A stretch of DNA of 39,438 nucleotides. Source: Desulfovibrio sp. (GTDB lineage: Bacteria > Bacillota > Dethiobacteria > DTU022 > UBA8154). Location: NCBI GenBank assembly GCA_020060185.1, contig JAGVAS010000065.1:1-39438 (forward strand), read 5' to 3'. The notes under the pieces were generated by a model. That model saw only the letters and a program-made list of their open reading frames with translations. It was not told where the DNA came from and did no database searches. The position numbers and the translations under genes were made by a program. Of the stretch, positions 16,323 to 25,262 are shown one piece after another; positions within the stretch are counted from its first letter, which is position 1; the number at the start of each line of letters is the position of its first letter.

Positions 16323-16349
16323 TTAGCACTCATTAAGGAGGAGTGCTAA
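16323..16349 (+). promoter_or_regulatory. Perfect CIRCE element (HrcA operator)
   Basis: TTAGCACTC - 9 nt - GAGTGCTAA is the exact consensus CIRCE inverted repeat bound by the heat-shock repressor HrcA. It sits 26 nt upstream of the NEW3 gene rather than before groESL or hrcA-grpE-dnaK, its usual locations. No chaperone gene occurs in the window. Confidence 0.92.
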
Positions 16350-16375
16350 ACTTAACCGGCTAAGGGGGCAGAGTG

Positions 16376-17545
16376 ATGTCTATGAACGTCAGATCCAGGG
16401 TGTTAGTGGTTCTTGTAATTATGCTCTTTTTAGTTATGATCATTTCTTCGGCTGCCTATGCACAGCGGGTAATTTCAATTTCCACAACTTTTTCCGGGAT
16501 AGTTGCCATGCAAGGAGAAAAAGTCACCTTTCCTATGAGGGTAGAAAATACGGGTAGCGTGTCAAAAAGTGTTGATCTCCATCTTTCAGATGCACCCGAG
16601 GGATGGCCTGTTTCGTTTACAGGTCACGGATCTGAAATCCACCAGGTTTACGTAAGCGGAAATAGCCAGGAACAATTCAATTTTGAAGTAGAGGTACCTG
16701 AAGATGTTGAGCCAGGGGATTACCGGTTTATCATAGAGGGTCAGGCAGATGGTTTAAAAAGCTCCTTCCCTATTATAATAAGTATTAAGGAGTCCAGGGA
16801 ATCGGTGGCGAACCTTACAACCGACTATCCGGTTCTCAGCGGTCCCAGCGGCACAGAATTCAAATACAGGGTAAACTTGAGCAACAATAGCGCGCATGAG
16901 CAGATATTTAGCCTCTTTGCTGAGGTGCCAACAGGGTGGGTGGTAGTATTCCAGCCTTCTTTCAAAAGCGAGCAGATAGCCTCTATAAGCCTGGACGCTG
17001 GTGCCACACAGGGCCTTGACGTAACTGTAAAAACGCCCAAAATTGTTGAAGCTGGGGAGTACCCAATAAATATCAAAACTGTCGGAAGCCTGACTTCAGC
17101 CTCGCTTGAGCTCAAAGCAGTCATAACTGGAACGTACGATTTAAATGTAACCACCCCTACAGGGCGATTGAATGCGAGAGTAAGGGCGGGAGAGGAAACT
17201 CCCTTGACGCTGCTTCTAGAGAACCGGGGTTCAGCGGAGTTAAGAAATGTAATCCTTTCAGCATCAGCTCCAAGGAATTGGCTGGTTACTTTTGAACCTG
17301 AAAAGCTTGCTCTGATCAGAGCAGGAGAGAGCGTTGAAGTAACCGCTTTCATCAGACCGGATAGCAAAGCCATAGCCGGTGATTATGTAGCTACGTTCAG
17401 GGCCAGGTCTGATGAAACGGCTGCCAGCGCTGACTTCAGGGTAACCATACTGACCCCGACTATCTGGGGTATTTTAGGAGTTGTCGCTGTTATAGTTGTC
17501 ATCTTCGGAATTTTTACAGTATTTAAATTCTATGGGCGGCGGTAA
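16376..17545 (+). CDS. Exported, C-terminally anchored NEW3-domain protein of an ABC-2 system
   Basis: 389 aa from the ATG at 16376 (AAGGGGG 7 nt upstream); a GTG at 16373 is in frame but too close to the RBS. Signal peptide or N-terminal anchor at residues 1-30 ending SAAYAQ. Three Ig-like repeats of about 110 residues follow (about 45-135, 150-245, 260-355) with the NEW3-type pattern: VENTGSVSKSVDLHL...GWPVSF..., VPEDVEPGDYRFIIEG, then LSNNSAHEQIFSLF... and LENRGSAELRNVILSA.... One C-terminal membrane helix (about 363-385) and a basic end (KFYGRR). The protein would be exposed outside, tethered at the C-terminus. NEW3 proteins often accompany ABC-2 operons; the ligand is unknown. Confidence 0.82.
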   Translation: MSMNVRSRVLVVLVIMLFLVMIISSAAYAQRVISISTTFSGIVAMQGEKVTFPMRVENTGSVSKSVDLHLSDAPEGWPVSFTGHGSEIHQVYVSGNSQEQFNFEVEVPEDVEPGDYRFIIEGQADGLKSSFPIIISIKESRESVANLTTDYPVLSGPSGTEFKYRVNLSNNSAHEQIFSLFAEVPTGWVVVFQPSFKSEQIASISLDAGATQGLDVTVKTPKIVEAGEYPINIKTVGSLTSASLELKAVITGTYDLNVTTPTGRLNARVRAGEETPLTLLLENRGSAELRNVILSASAPRNWLVTFEPEKLALIRAGESVEVTAFIRPDSKAIAGDYVATFRARSDETAASADFRVTILTPTIWGILGVVAVIVVIFGIFTVFKFYGRR

Positions 17546-17547
17546 AA

Positions 17548-18495
17548 ATGAGAAACGAAAAAGTAATTGTTACAGATAAGTTAACAAAACGGTATGCTAA
17601 CATTACAGCGGTTGAAAACCTGGATCTTGAGATTTTCAAAGGAGAAATATTTGGACTATTAGGCCCTAACGGTGCAGGCAAGACGACGACCATTCTTATG
17701 TTACTTGGACTAACTGAACCTACTTCAGGCAGTGCTGAAGTATTGGGCTTTGACCCGACAAGAAGCCCCCTGGAGGTAAAGCGTTCTGTTGGGTATCTTC
17801 CCGAGCGTGTCGGTTTTTACGATCACATGACCGGAAGAGAAAACCTGTGCTACATTGCTGCGTTAAATAATATAAACAGCAAAGCAGTGATGAAGAAAAT
17901 TGATGAGTTAGCTGAGCAGGTAGGCCTGAAGGACGCGATAAATAGAAAAGTAGGCGAGTACTCCCACGGCATGAGACAGAGGCTTGGCCTGGCTTCCTGC
18001 CTTGTGAAATCTCCCAAGATAATCATTTTAGACGAACCTACGGTAGGAATTGACCCCAAAGGAACGCGTGAAGTACAGGATTTCATAACACGGTTGAGCA
18101 GGGAAGAAGGCATTACGGTCATCCTGTCATCACATCTCTTGCATCAGGTCCAACAGATTTGTGACCGCGTGGCCATATTCGTTCAGGGCAAGGTAGTCGC
18201 TGCGGGTCCCATTGAGAGTTTAGGAAAACAGGTAATGCCTGGGCAACCATTTATAATTGAGGTGCAGTGTGCTGAAGGCCATGACGTCTTACGGGATAAT
18301 TTGCAGCAAATACAAGGAATTGAGCAATGGAGCGAAGTTGAAGAGAAGCTCGTTCTAACGTGCTGCAGTGACAAGAGATTGGAAATAGCATCGTTGGCTC
18401 AAAAAAATAATCTTTCCCTGTTGCATTTAAGGCTTAGAGGATACGATCTTGACGATATCTATCAACGATATTTCCAAGGGGGAGAAAGGCCATGA
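17548..18495 (+). CDS. ABC-2 transporter ATP-binding protein
   Basis: 315 aa, starts 2 nt after the NEW3 stop. Walker A GPNGAGKTT (about residues 37-45), Q-loop region, signature YSHGMRQRLGLA (SHGMRQ, a common variant of LSGGQ in CcmA/NatA-type ATPases), Walker B IIILDEPTVGIDP and H-loop SSHLLHQV. The C-terminal about 85 residues form the extra domain typical of NatA/DrrA-like ATPases. It energises the permease encoded next, whose ATG overlaps its TGA by 4 nt. The NEW3-ATPase-permease operon is likely controlled through the CIRCE element upstream. Confidence 0.93.
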   Translation: MRNEKVIVTDKLTKRYANITAVENLDLEIFKGEIFGLLGPNGAGKTTTILMLLGLTEPTSGSAEVLGFDPTRSPLEVKRSVGYLPERVGFYDHMTGRENLCYIAALNNINSKAVMKKIDELAEQVGLKDAINRKVGEYSHGMRQRLGLASCLVKSPKIIILDEPTVGIDPKGTREVQDFITRLSREEGITVILSSHLLHQVQQICDRVAIFVQGKVVAAGPIESLGKQVMPGQPFIIEVQCAEGHDVLRDNLQQIQGIEQWSEVEEKLVLTCCSDKRLEIASLAQKNNLSLLHLRLRGYDLDDIYQRYFQGGERP

Positions 18496-19526
18496 GAGAG
18501 AGGAAGTTTAAAATCCTTGAGGGTTGGAAGGTAAGCCGGATTATTAAGCCTTGCTTCAAACTCGTCGCTGAGCTTAAAAGCTCCCCTGGGATGTGGGCAA
18601 TTACAAGCAAGGAGCTTGGAGATCATTTTACCAGCCTTCGCTTCTTTATTATGTTTTTGCTCATTGGCCTGGCCAGCTTATCTGCGGTTTACGTTGCCGC
18701 TCTTACTATTAGAGAAGCAGTAGCGGCAGCCCCTGAGATAGATTTTGTTTTCTTGTGGCTTTTTAACACTTCTGGAAAGGGGCTACCGCCATTTACCACT
18801 TTTGTAGGCTTTCTGGCTCCGCTTATGGGGATAGCACTGGGCTTTGACGCAGTAAATGACGAATTGAATAGAGGAACGATGAGTTCTGTACTGGCACAGC
18901 CTGTCTACCGGGATGCTTTCATTAATGGCAAATTCTTTGCAGGCTTGATAACAACATCGTTGATGCTCATGGCGCTTTTTGCAGTTGTAGGGGGGTTGGG
19001 CCTTATCCTCATAGGTGTTCCTCCTGTTACTGAGGAAGTTTTGCGCATATTATTTTATCTGGTACTCACTGTGGTATATGTAGCCTTCTGGCTCAGCCTT
19101 GCCGTTTTGTTTTCCATTTTTTTTCGACAAACAGCAACATCAGCACTGGGCTGTATAGGTTCATGGCTTTTTTTCACCATTTTTTTTGGGCTACTTGTTG
19201 GCCTGGTCTCCAATGCACTGCTCCCGCTGGGTTCTGATGCTGTACCATTGGAGGTATTAAAGCACCAAAAGCTTCAAACAGGACTTTTAAGGCTCTCACC
19301 TACTACCCTTTACTATGAAGCAGCCGGGATGTTGCTTGCTCCATATCAACGGCTACTCGGACCCGTTATGCTTGAACAGATAGAAGGCGCAATACCCGGG
19401 CCCCTTCCCCTGGGGCAAAGTCTTGCCCTGATCTGGCCCCATTTCGTCGGGCTTTTTGCGGCAACTTTAGCTATATTTGCCGTTTGCTATATAAAATTCA
19501 TGAAGATGGAAATAAAGTCTTCCTAG
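18492..19526 (+). CDS. ABC-2 type permease
   Basis: 344 aa with about six membrane segments. After a cytoplasmic N-terminus (about 1-50) come a hydrophobic helix FFIMFLLIGLASLSAVYVAA, an extracytoplasmic loop, and FVGFLAPLMGIALGFDAVNDELNRGTMSSVLAQPVYRDAFINGKF, the coupling region typical of ABC-2 (ABC2_membrane_2) permeases; four more hydrophobic helices follow. It starts by ATGA overlap with the ATPase gene. Substrate unknown. Fourteen nt after its stop an ldh 3'-end remnant begins, marking the downstream border of the inserted operon. Confidence 0.88.
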   Translation: MRERKFKILEGWKVSRIIKPCFKLVAELKSSPGMWAITSKELGDHFTSLRFFIMFLLIGLASLSAVYVAALTIREAVAAAPEIDFVFLWLFNTSGKGLPPFTTFVGFLAPLMGIALGFDAVNDELNRGTMSSVLAQPVYRDAFINGKFFAGLITTSLMLMALFAVVGGLGLILIGVPPVTEEVLRILFYLVLTVVYVAFWLSLAVLFSIFFRQTATSALGCIGSWLFFTIFFGLLVGLVSNALLPLGSDAVPLEVLKHQKLQTGLLRLSPTTLYYEAAGMLLAPYQRLLGPVMLEQIEGAIPGPLPLGQSLALIWPHFVGLFAATLAIFAVCYIKFMKMEIKSS

Positions 19527-19539
19527 CAAAATTTTCAGC

Positions 19540-19665
19540 ATGGGGGGAAAAGGAGTGGAAAACGTTATTTCCTTCGAACTCGACGCTGACGAGAAAAAGC
19601 AATTTTTACGTTCGGCAGAAATCACTAGAAAAAATATACCGGCCAATTTTGCTTTTGCCAGGTAA
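19540..19665 (+). pseudogene. Diverged 3'-terminal fragment of ldh
   Basis: About 41 codons whose first half is nearly identical to the ldh C-terminal region at 16035 onward: both encode KGVENVI.FELDADEK.QFL.SAEI, after which similarity fades (RKNIPANFAFAR, stop). The fragment lacks everything upstream and begins 14 nt after the permease stop. It shows that the ABC-2 operon lies between two ldh 3' ends, from either a decayed tandem second ldh or a recombination-mediated insertion that duplicated the ldh end. Confidence 0.85.
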
Positions 19666-19774
19666 CCCGGAATTCCAGCAACTCGTACACGATATCTGCC
19701 CTCTACGTTCCGGATGAGACCTGGCCGCAGAGTTGTTATCGTTAACAATAGTAATTGCGAAGCTATTTTCATAT

Positions 19775-20713
19775 TTAGTTATTCCCTGACAGCATTGACC
19801 GTAAAGAGTGTGCTATTAGTTCAATCAATTCTTTTCCTTTATCCATCATCTCCCCGAAGCTGAAAAATCCATGAATCATATCTTCATAACAATAATAAGT
19901 TACATCTACACCGGCTTCTTTTAACCGGTCGGCATAAGCTTTCCCTTCATCATGTAGGGGGTCATACCCTGCCGTAACCACCAGGGCTGGTGGCAAATTG
20001 CTCAGATCTTCCGCCAGGATCGGGGATACATAGATGTTTTGCCTGTCTTCTCCTGTCCGCAGATAATGATTTTCAAAATACCTCATATCATCCTGTGTGA
20101 GAAAATAACCATTAAACTTGCTGCGGGATGGATAATCCCTGGAAATATCGGTAGCCGGATAAATCAAAACCTGAAAACACAAAGAAGGTAAGCCGCAGTC
20201 ACGGGCCATTAAAGACACTACAGCCGCGAGATTGCCTCCGGCACTTTCACCACCAACTGCAACCCGCCCGGCATCTCCTCCTAACAAATGGGCATTCTCA
20301 GACACCCATTTTGTGGCCAGGTAGCAATCGTTTACCGCTGTGGGGAATTTATACTCGGGCGCCAGGCGATAATCCACGGATACCACCATACTGTGAGCGG
20401 AATTAGTGATGGCCCGAAGCGGAGAGTCAACAACATCGAGATCACCCATAATCCAGCCTCCACCATGGAAAAAGACTAGGATTGGGAAAGGCCCTTTACC
20501 TTCAGGTGTATAAATACGGAGCTTGATTTTTCCATCATGCACGGGGATCAAGCGGTTTTGAACGTTTGCTACCGGTTGCGAAGGTATAGTCGTTTTTTTG
20601 ACGAGATAATTGATCCCCGCACGATTTTTTTCAGGAGAAAGCGTATGGATTGGAGCACCGCCCAGTGACTTCAAGTAGTCAAGAAATGCTTTTGCTTGAG
20701 GATCCAATGTCAT
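19775..20713 (-). CDS. Alpha/beta-hydrolase esterase of the hormone-sensitive-lipase (HSL) family
   Basis: 312 aa from the ATG at 20713, chosen because AGGGGG lies 7 nt upstream and the length fits the family; the frame stays open upstream, but that part is antisense to an IS66 remnant and has no RBS. HSL hallmarks: oxyanion-hole motif FFHGGGW, nucleophile elbow GGESAGG (serine nucleophile), a downstream acidic residue around VTAGYDPLHDEG, and the catalytic histidine in MIHGFFSF near the end. It probably hydrolyses short acyl esters; cytoplasmic with no signal peptide. It stands alone, convergent with the ABC-2 operon. Confidence 0.92.
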   Translation of the reverse strand: MTLDPQAKAFLDYLKSLGGAPIHTLSPEKNRAGINYLVKKTTIPSQPVANVQNRLIPVHDGKIKLRIYTPEGKGPFPILVFFHGGGWIMGDLDVVDSPLRAITNSAHSMVVSVDYRLAPEYKFPTAVNDCYLATKWVSENAHLLGGDAGRVAVGGESAGGNLAAVVSLMARDCGLPSLCFQVLIYPATDISRDYPSRSKFNGYFLTQDDMRYFENHYLRTGEDRQNIYVSPILAEDLSNLPPALVVTAGYDPLHDEGKAYADRLKEAGVDVTYYCYEDMIHGFFSFGEMMDKGKELIELIAHSLRSMLSGNN

Positions 20714-20731
20714 TACTATTCCCCCTTTTGA

Positions 20732-20999
20732 GGAAAAGTTACGAAGAAAAACAGCCGTAACAGCAACAAACCTCCTTCCTCTGACGACTTTATCAAGCCA
20801 AAAAGCCAGCGCAAAAAAAGCGATAAACCAGCCGGCGGGCAGGAAGGACACAAGGGTCATACTCTAAAGATGGTAGAAACCCCGGATCATATCGCTACCT
20901 ACCGGGTAGATAGATGTAAAGGGTGCGGGCACTCCCTGGAAGAAACAAGGTCTGAGGATCTCGAAAGACGCCAGGTTTTCGACCTGCCCCCGCAGGTCA
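20732..20999 (+). pseudogene. IS66-family transposase (TnpC) N-terminal fragment
   Basis: About 89 codons in one frame after a TGA at 20729. The translation carries the IS66 N-terminal signature in order: KKNSRNSNKPPSSDDF, RKKSDKPAGGQEGHKGHTLKM, the CxxC zinc ribbon VDRCKGCGHSLEE, and ERRQVFDLPP. The rest of the transposase (DDE domain) is missing; sequence similarity ends where repeat copy E3 begins. Terminal repeats and the accessory genes tnpA and tnpB are not seen. It lies between the divergent esterase start and the end of the V-ATPase operon, a dead insertion sequence scar. Confidence 0.88.
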
Positions 21000-21116
21000 C
21001 AATAATGGAGGAAAATGCCGTGTTTGTTTGCATGGGTCGTCGGAAGCTCGAGATGAGTAGTAGAACTTGGCCAAGAACCCGGAACTACGCCACCAGCAAA
21101 CGCTGCGCTATTTTCA
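20995..21116 (-). repeat. Stop-codon-adjacent palindromic repeat, copy E3 (short form, fused to IS66 remnant)
   Basis: About 122 nt. The head TGAAAAT begins about 3 nt after the stop of the V-ATPase D gene. It lacks the first about 55 nt of the E2/E4 head module and goes directly into a 60-nt block (21043-21102) that closely matches E2 13713-13775 (CGTTTGCTGGTG..., AAGTTCTACTACTCA, CTCGAGCTTC). It ends with a tail variant TTTTCCTCCATTATTGTGACC. The tail abuts the IS66 fragment. Confidence 0.7.
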
Positions 21117-21119
21117 TAA

Positions 21120-21764
21120 TTATACTTTAGCCCTCACAATATCCTTAACCTTCATCAACCTGGTTAAAGCACCGCGTTCGCTTTCGTCCAATTTCATGGT
21201 AATATAACGGACAGTCTCATGCATCTTGGGAATAAGGACATATTCAAGAGCATTAACCCGGCGCCGGGTCTTCTCAATCTCATCCGCCAAAAGCTGGACA
21301 GACTTTTCCAGCTCTGCCAGTTCCAGTAATTTTGGCATAATGCCGGATAAGGTGTCAATAGAGGTGTCCAGCTCAGCAGAGGTGCCTACAAACCCGTAGG
21401 GGTAAATACTGCTATCCTCTCCACGGGTAGTTTTTTCCTGTTCCCAGGTAAAACGCGGTGCATAGACGCTCATGATGTTTTGTTTCTCCACTTTAAGGGC
21501 CAGCCTCGCGGTGGGATACATAAGGGCCTCTTCCAGGGTTTCTGCAGACATAACGGCACGAGCCAAAAGAAACTTGGCAAAAGCCTCTGTCAGTTCCTTT
21601 TCTATTTGTTCCCGTAGTTCCTTGTTTTTCCTGACCCGCAATAGAAACTGGCGGATCAGTTCATCCCTTTTATCCTTTAGCAATTTATGTCCCCTTAGGG
21701 CCATTTGTAACCGCTTTTTCAAGCGGTTAAGTTCCATCCGCGTAGGGTTTACCCGAATTTCCAT
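21120..21764 (-). CDS. ntpD: V/A-type ATPase subunit D (central stalk)
   Basis: 214 aa, last gene of the operon, starting 4 nt after the B stop. N-terminal VNPTRMELNRLKKRLQMALRGHKLLKDKRDEL and a C-terminal helical segment (RRRVNALEYVLIPKMHETVRYITMKLDESERG) match subunit D, the coiled-coil axle that turns inside the A3B3 head and couples it to the membrane rotor with subunit F. Long charged helices at both ends and no membrane segment. The family usually measures 205-220 aa. Repeat copy E3 begins right after its stop. Confidence 0.95.
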   Translation of the reverse strand: MEIRVNPTRMELNRLKKRLQMALRGHKLLKDKRDELIRQFLLRVRKNKELREQIEKELTEAFAKFLLARAVMSAETLEEALMYPTARLALKVEKQNIMSVYAPRFTWEQEKTTRGEDSSIYPYGFVGTSAELDTSIDTLSGIMPKLLELAELEKSVQLLADEIEKTRRRVNALEYVLIPKMHETVRYITMKLDESERGALTRLMKVKDIVRAKV

Positions 21765-21768
21765 TACC

Positions 21769-23151
21769 TTAATCCTCCTTCTGAGCCGGCAGATACTTTT
21801 CGATATAAGCGTCCCTTACCCGTTTCAGTTCGGCGCGAGGCAGGAGGGAAAACAGCTCCCAACCGAGGTTGAGTGTTTCTTCGATCGTGCGGTCTTCCTC
21901 TTCTCCTTGCTGGATATAGCGAAACTCAAATTCATCGGCAAACTTGGAGAATTTTTTGTCCACCTCGGTTAACGCAGCCTCTCCAAGGATAGCCGCAAGT
22001 TCCTTGGCCTCTTTTCCCCTGGCATAAGCTGCATAAAGCTGGTTCATGGTATCGGCATGATCTTCGCGGGTTTTACCCGCACCGATGCCCTTGTCCTTCA
22101 ACCTGGAGAGTGAAGGTAAAACGTCGATAGGCGGGTAAATCCCTTTCCGGTGCAGGTCACGGCTGACAATAATCTGGCCCTCGGTAATGTAACCGGAAAG
22201 GTCCGGAATGGGGTGTGTCTTGTCATCTTCCGGCATAGTCAGAATGGGCAGCTGGGTAATGGAGCCCTTGCGGCCCTTAATACGCCCGGCTCTTTCATAA
22301 ATACTGGAAAGGTCCGTGTAAAGATAGCCGGGGTAGCCTCTCCGGCCAGGAACTTCCTTTCGTGCTGCGGAAATTTCCCGTAAAGCCTCGGCATAGTTCG
22401 TCAAATCCGTGAGGATGACCAGGACGTGCATATCCTGCTCAAAGGCCAGGTATTCCGCCGCTGTAAGCGCCATCCGGGGAGTAGCTATCCGCTCAATGGC
22501 AGGGTCATCAGCCAGGTTTATAAAGAGGACGGCACGCTCAATCGCTCCCGTACGGCGGAAGTCGCTGATAAAGTATTCGGCTTCCTCAAAAGTAATGCCC
22601 ATGGCAGCAAAAACAACGGCAAACTTGGTTTCGGTTCCCAAAACCTTGGCCTGGCGGGCAATTTGTGCCGCCAGCCTGGAGTGGGGTAGGCCGGAACCGG
22701 AAAAAATGGGAAGCTTTTGCCCTCTTACCATGGTATTCATGCCATCGATGGCAGAAACCCCGGTTTGGATAAACTCGGAAGGATAATCCCTGGCATAAGG
22801 GTTAATGGGAAAACCGTTAATGTCGAGCCTTTTATCGGGTATAATCTTGGGGCCCTTGTCCCGGGGACGTCCCATACCGTCAAAGACCCGACCCAGTATA
22901 TCAAGGGACACAGGAAGCTCAATTCCTTTACCCAGGAAGCGAATTTTTGCGGCCCGGATATTGATTCCGCTTGAACCTTCAAAAACCTGGACGAGGGCCT
23001 TATCCCCGTTTACTTCCAGAACCTGGCCGCGCCGTATCTCTCCACCGGGCAACTCTATTTCCGTTAATTCTTTGTACGAGACCCCTTCCACGTTTTCCAC
23101 CAGCATTAAGGGCCCTGCTATTTCTGCAACGGTTTTGTATTCCTTAAGCAT
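21769..23151 (-). CDS. ntpB: V/A-type ATPase subunit B (non-catalytic head subunit)
   Basis: 460 aa, the family length. It begins [29 protein letters not shown] and contains the B-type nucleotide-binding loop region [19 protein letters not shown], without the GKT of the catalytic subunit, plus [22 protein letters not shown] and [24 protein letters not shown]. It alternates with subunit A in the A3B3 hexamer. Its ATG overlaps the A stop by 8 nt, so translation is probably coupled. Confidence 0.96.
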   Translation of the reverse strand: MLKEYKTVAEIAGPLMLVENVEGVSYKELTEIELPGGEIRRGQVLEVNGDKALVQVFEGSSGINIRAAKIRFLGKGIELPVSLDILGRVFDGMGRPRDKGPKIIPDKRLDINGFPINPYARDYPSEFIQTGVSAIDGMNTMVRGQKLPIFSGSGLPHSRLAAQIARQAKVLGTETKFAVVFAAMGITFEEAEYFISDFRRTGAIERAVLFINLADDPAIERIATPRMALTAAEYLAFEQDMHVLVILTDLTNYAEALREISAARKEVPGRRGYPGYLYTDLSSIYERAGRIKGRKGSITQLPILTMPEDDKTHPIPDLSGYITEGQIIVSRDLHRKGIYPPIDVLPSLSRLKDKGIGAGKTREDHADTMNQLYAAYARGKEAKELAAILGEAALTEVDKKFSKFADEFEFRYIQQGEEEDRTIEETLNLGWELFSLLPRAELKRVRDAYIEKYLPAQKED

Positions 23152-24928
23152 CAGCTTCCCCTCCCTCTCCGCTTAATTCTGCTATTTGCTTTTTAATTTC
23201 ATTATCGACATCATCCAGTTCTCCAAGATTTTCTTCCGGTACATACTTGGCGCGGGCAATACGTTCCCGTACCGGCAAAGCAAAAAGTTTCTCCAGATCC
23301 AGATCCAGTTCGCCTTTTTCCACTACCTTTAACGCTTCGTGATGGAAATTCAGGATCAGCTCCATCATGCGATACTGCTTATGCATAGAAGTATAGGTGT
23401 CCACTTCATGGAAAGAGTTCTGGTGCAAAAAGTCTTCCCTGATCGATTTGGCCGTCTCCAGCGTAAGCCTTTCACGGGCCGAAAGGGCATCCACACCTAC
23501 AAGCCTTACTATTTCTTCAAGTTCGGCCTCTTCCTGCAGGAGCCTCATTCCTTCGCGCCTCATCTCGATCCACTTGTCACCGAGAAGTTCACGGAGATAG
23601 GGGTCAATATTTTCCTGGTACAACGAGTAGCTCAAAAGCCAGTTGATCGCCGGGAAGTGGCGCCGGTAAGCCAGCGAGGCGTCAAGGCTCCAGAACACTT
23701 TCACAATACGCAGGGTAGCCTGGGTAACCGGCTCCGAAAGGTCTCCACCGGGGGGCGAAACGGCTCCAACCACGGTAAGAGCACCTTCACGGTTATCACT
23801 GCCCAGGTTGATGGTCCGCCCGGCCCGCTCGTAGAATTCTGCCACCCGGGAACCCAGGTAAGCCGGGTAACCTTCTTCCCCGGGCATCTCTTCCAGACGG
23901 CCGGACATCTCCCTTAAAGCCTCAGCCCAGCGGGAGGTGGAGTCAGCCATTAAAGCCACGCTGTAACCCATATCACGGAAATACTCCGCTATGGTAATGC
24001 CGGTATAGATAGATGCTTCCCGGGCAGCGACGGGCATATTGGAGGTATTGGCAATGAGTACTGTCCTTTTCATCAAAGGCTCGCCACTTTTAGGGTCTTT
24101 CAACTCCGGAAACTCCATGAGCACGTCAGTCATCTCATTGCCACGCTCACCGCAGCCGATATAGACGACGATTTCGGCATCAGCCCACTTGGCCAGCTGG
24201 TGCTGGGTAACCGTCTTACCGCTGCCGAACGGGCCGGGGATACAGGCAGTACCGCCCTTGGCGACAGGGAAAAAGGTATCGAGAATTCGCTGTCCGGTAA
24301 TCAAAGGGATATAAGGACCCATCTTTTCTTTATAAGGACGTCCTTTTCTTACCGGCCATTTTTGCAACATGGTAACATCAACAACACCGTTTGGCGTTTC
24401 CAAACGCGCGATAACATCGGTCACGGTAAATTCCCCGCTGAAAACTTCCGCCACTTTGCCGGAGGGAACAGCCGGGGGTACCATAATGCGGTGTTCCACC
24501 AGGGTAGTTTCCTGCACCGTACCGAGAACGTCACCGGCCTGAACCAGATCTCCCTTTTTGACACGGGGAACAAAGGCCCACTTCCGCTCTCTGTCCAGGG
24601 CTACAGCCTCTATCCCTCTGGTAATGTAATCACCGACTTTTTTCCATATTACATCCAGGGGACGCTGTACACCGTCGAAGATCGCCTCGATAAGACCCGG
24701 GCCCAATTCCACGCTCAGAGGTGCACCGGTATTATATACCGGGGCTCCCGGCCCCAGGCCGCCGGTTTCCTCGTACACCTGGATAGAAGCCCTGTCTCCC
24801 CGTATCTCAATGATCTCGCCCAGTAGCCCCTCATCGCTTACCCTGACCATATCATACATACGGGCATCACCCATATTTTCAGCAACTACCAGCGGGCCGG
24901 AAACTTTGATTATTCTACCATCTCCCAA
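23144..24928 (-). CDS. ntpA: V/A-type ATPase catalytic subunit A
   Basis: 594 aa from the TTG at 24928 ([19 protein letters not shown]), preferred because GAGGG lies about 8 nt upstream and the start falls just after the subunit F stop; a longer frame from 24967 would overlap F. Catalytic P-loop GPFGSGKT at about residues 232-239, [14 protein letters not shown], the non-homologous insertion region about 115-190 typical of V/A-type A subunits, and [31 protein letters not shown]. It binds and hydrolyses ATP, or synthesises it under reversed force. Operon order F-A-B-D matches Enterococcus hirae ntp. Confidence 0.96.
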   Translation of the reverse strand: MGDGRIIKVSGPLVVAENMGDARMYDMVRVSDEGLLGEIIEIRGDRASIQVYEETGGLGPGAPVYNTGAPLSVELGPGLIEAIFDGVQRPLDVIWKKVGDYITRGIEAVALDRERKWAFVPRVKKGDLVQAGDVLGTVQETTLVEHRIMVPPAVPSGKVAEVFSGEFTVTDVIARLETPNGVVDVTMLQKWPVRKGRPYKEKMGPYIPLITGQRILDTFFPVAKGGTACIPGPFGSGKTVTQHQLAKWADAEIVVYIGCGERGNEMTDVLMEFPELKDPKSGEPLMKRTVLIANTSNMPVAAREASIYTGITIAEYFRDMGYSVALMADSTSRWAEALREMSGRLEEMPGEEGYPAYLGSRVAEFYERAGRTINLGSDNREGALTVVGAVSPPGGDLSEPVTQATLRIVKVFWSLDASLAYRRHFPAINWLLSYSLYQENIDPYLRELLGDKWIEMRREGMRLLQEEAELEEIVRLVGVDALSARERLTLETAKSIREDFLHQNSFHEVDTYTSMHKQYRMMELILNFHHEALKVVEKGELDLDLEKLFALPVRERIARAKYVPEENLGELDDVDNEIKKQIAELSGEGGEADA

Positions 24929-24932
24929 GTTA

Positions 24933-25262
24933 TCAACCCTCTTTCCTGAATAAGATATCAGCACCAATTGCTTTCTCTACGCTTTCTTTAACTTTGGCCA
25001 TTCCAATACCCAGGGTCCCTTTGTTGTTGGGAATAGGGACGACCACCGGTAAGAAACGTTTTTTTATTTCTTCAATAGGTTCTTCCAGGTGCTGGGCCAG
25101 CTCTTCAGTAATAAAAAGAATAGCATAGTCCTCTTTTACTACCTTTTTTAAGACTGAAAGTGCAGAATCAGCGTTAGTTACAGAAAACGTCGTTACTCCC
25201 AGGGTTTTAAACCCAAGGATAGAGTCTTTGTCGCCGATAACAGCAATTTTAAATGTAGACAT
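24933..25262 (-). CDS. ntpG: V/A-type ATPase subunit F (rotor stalk)
   Basis: 109 aa from the ATG at 25262, with GGGAGAGG about 7 nt upstream; the start lies inside the last codons of subunit C (14-nt overlap). [20 protein letters not shown] at the N-terminus is the family signature, followed by [14 protein letters not shown] and [29 protein letters not shown]. Subunit F (NtpG in Enterococcus nomenclature) binds subunit D in the central stalk. Family length about 100-110 aa. Confidence 0.93.
   Translation of the reverse strand: MSTFKIAVIGDKDSILGFKTLGVTTFSVTNADSALSVLKKVVKEDYAILFITEELAQHLEEPIEEIKKRFLPVVVPIPNNKGTLGIGMAKVKESVEKAIGADILFRKEG

Noticed and set aside
20714-20860. N-terminal extension of the esterase containing a hydrophobic segment
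   Set aside because: No RBS before its ATG, the extension is antisense to an IS66 fragment, and the internal ATG at 20713 has a good RBS and family-like length.
20870-21130. An 86-aa gene starting at 20870
   Set aside because: Its first half is the middle of an IS66 transposase frame that continues upstream without a start, and its second half is repeat copy E3.
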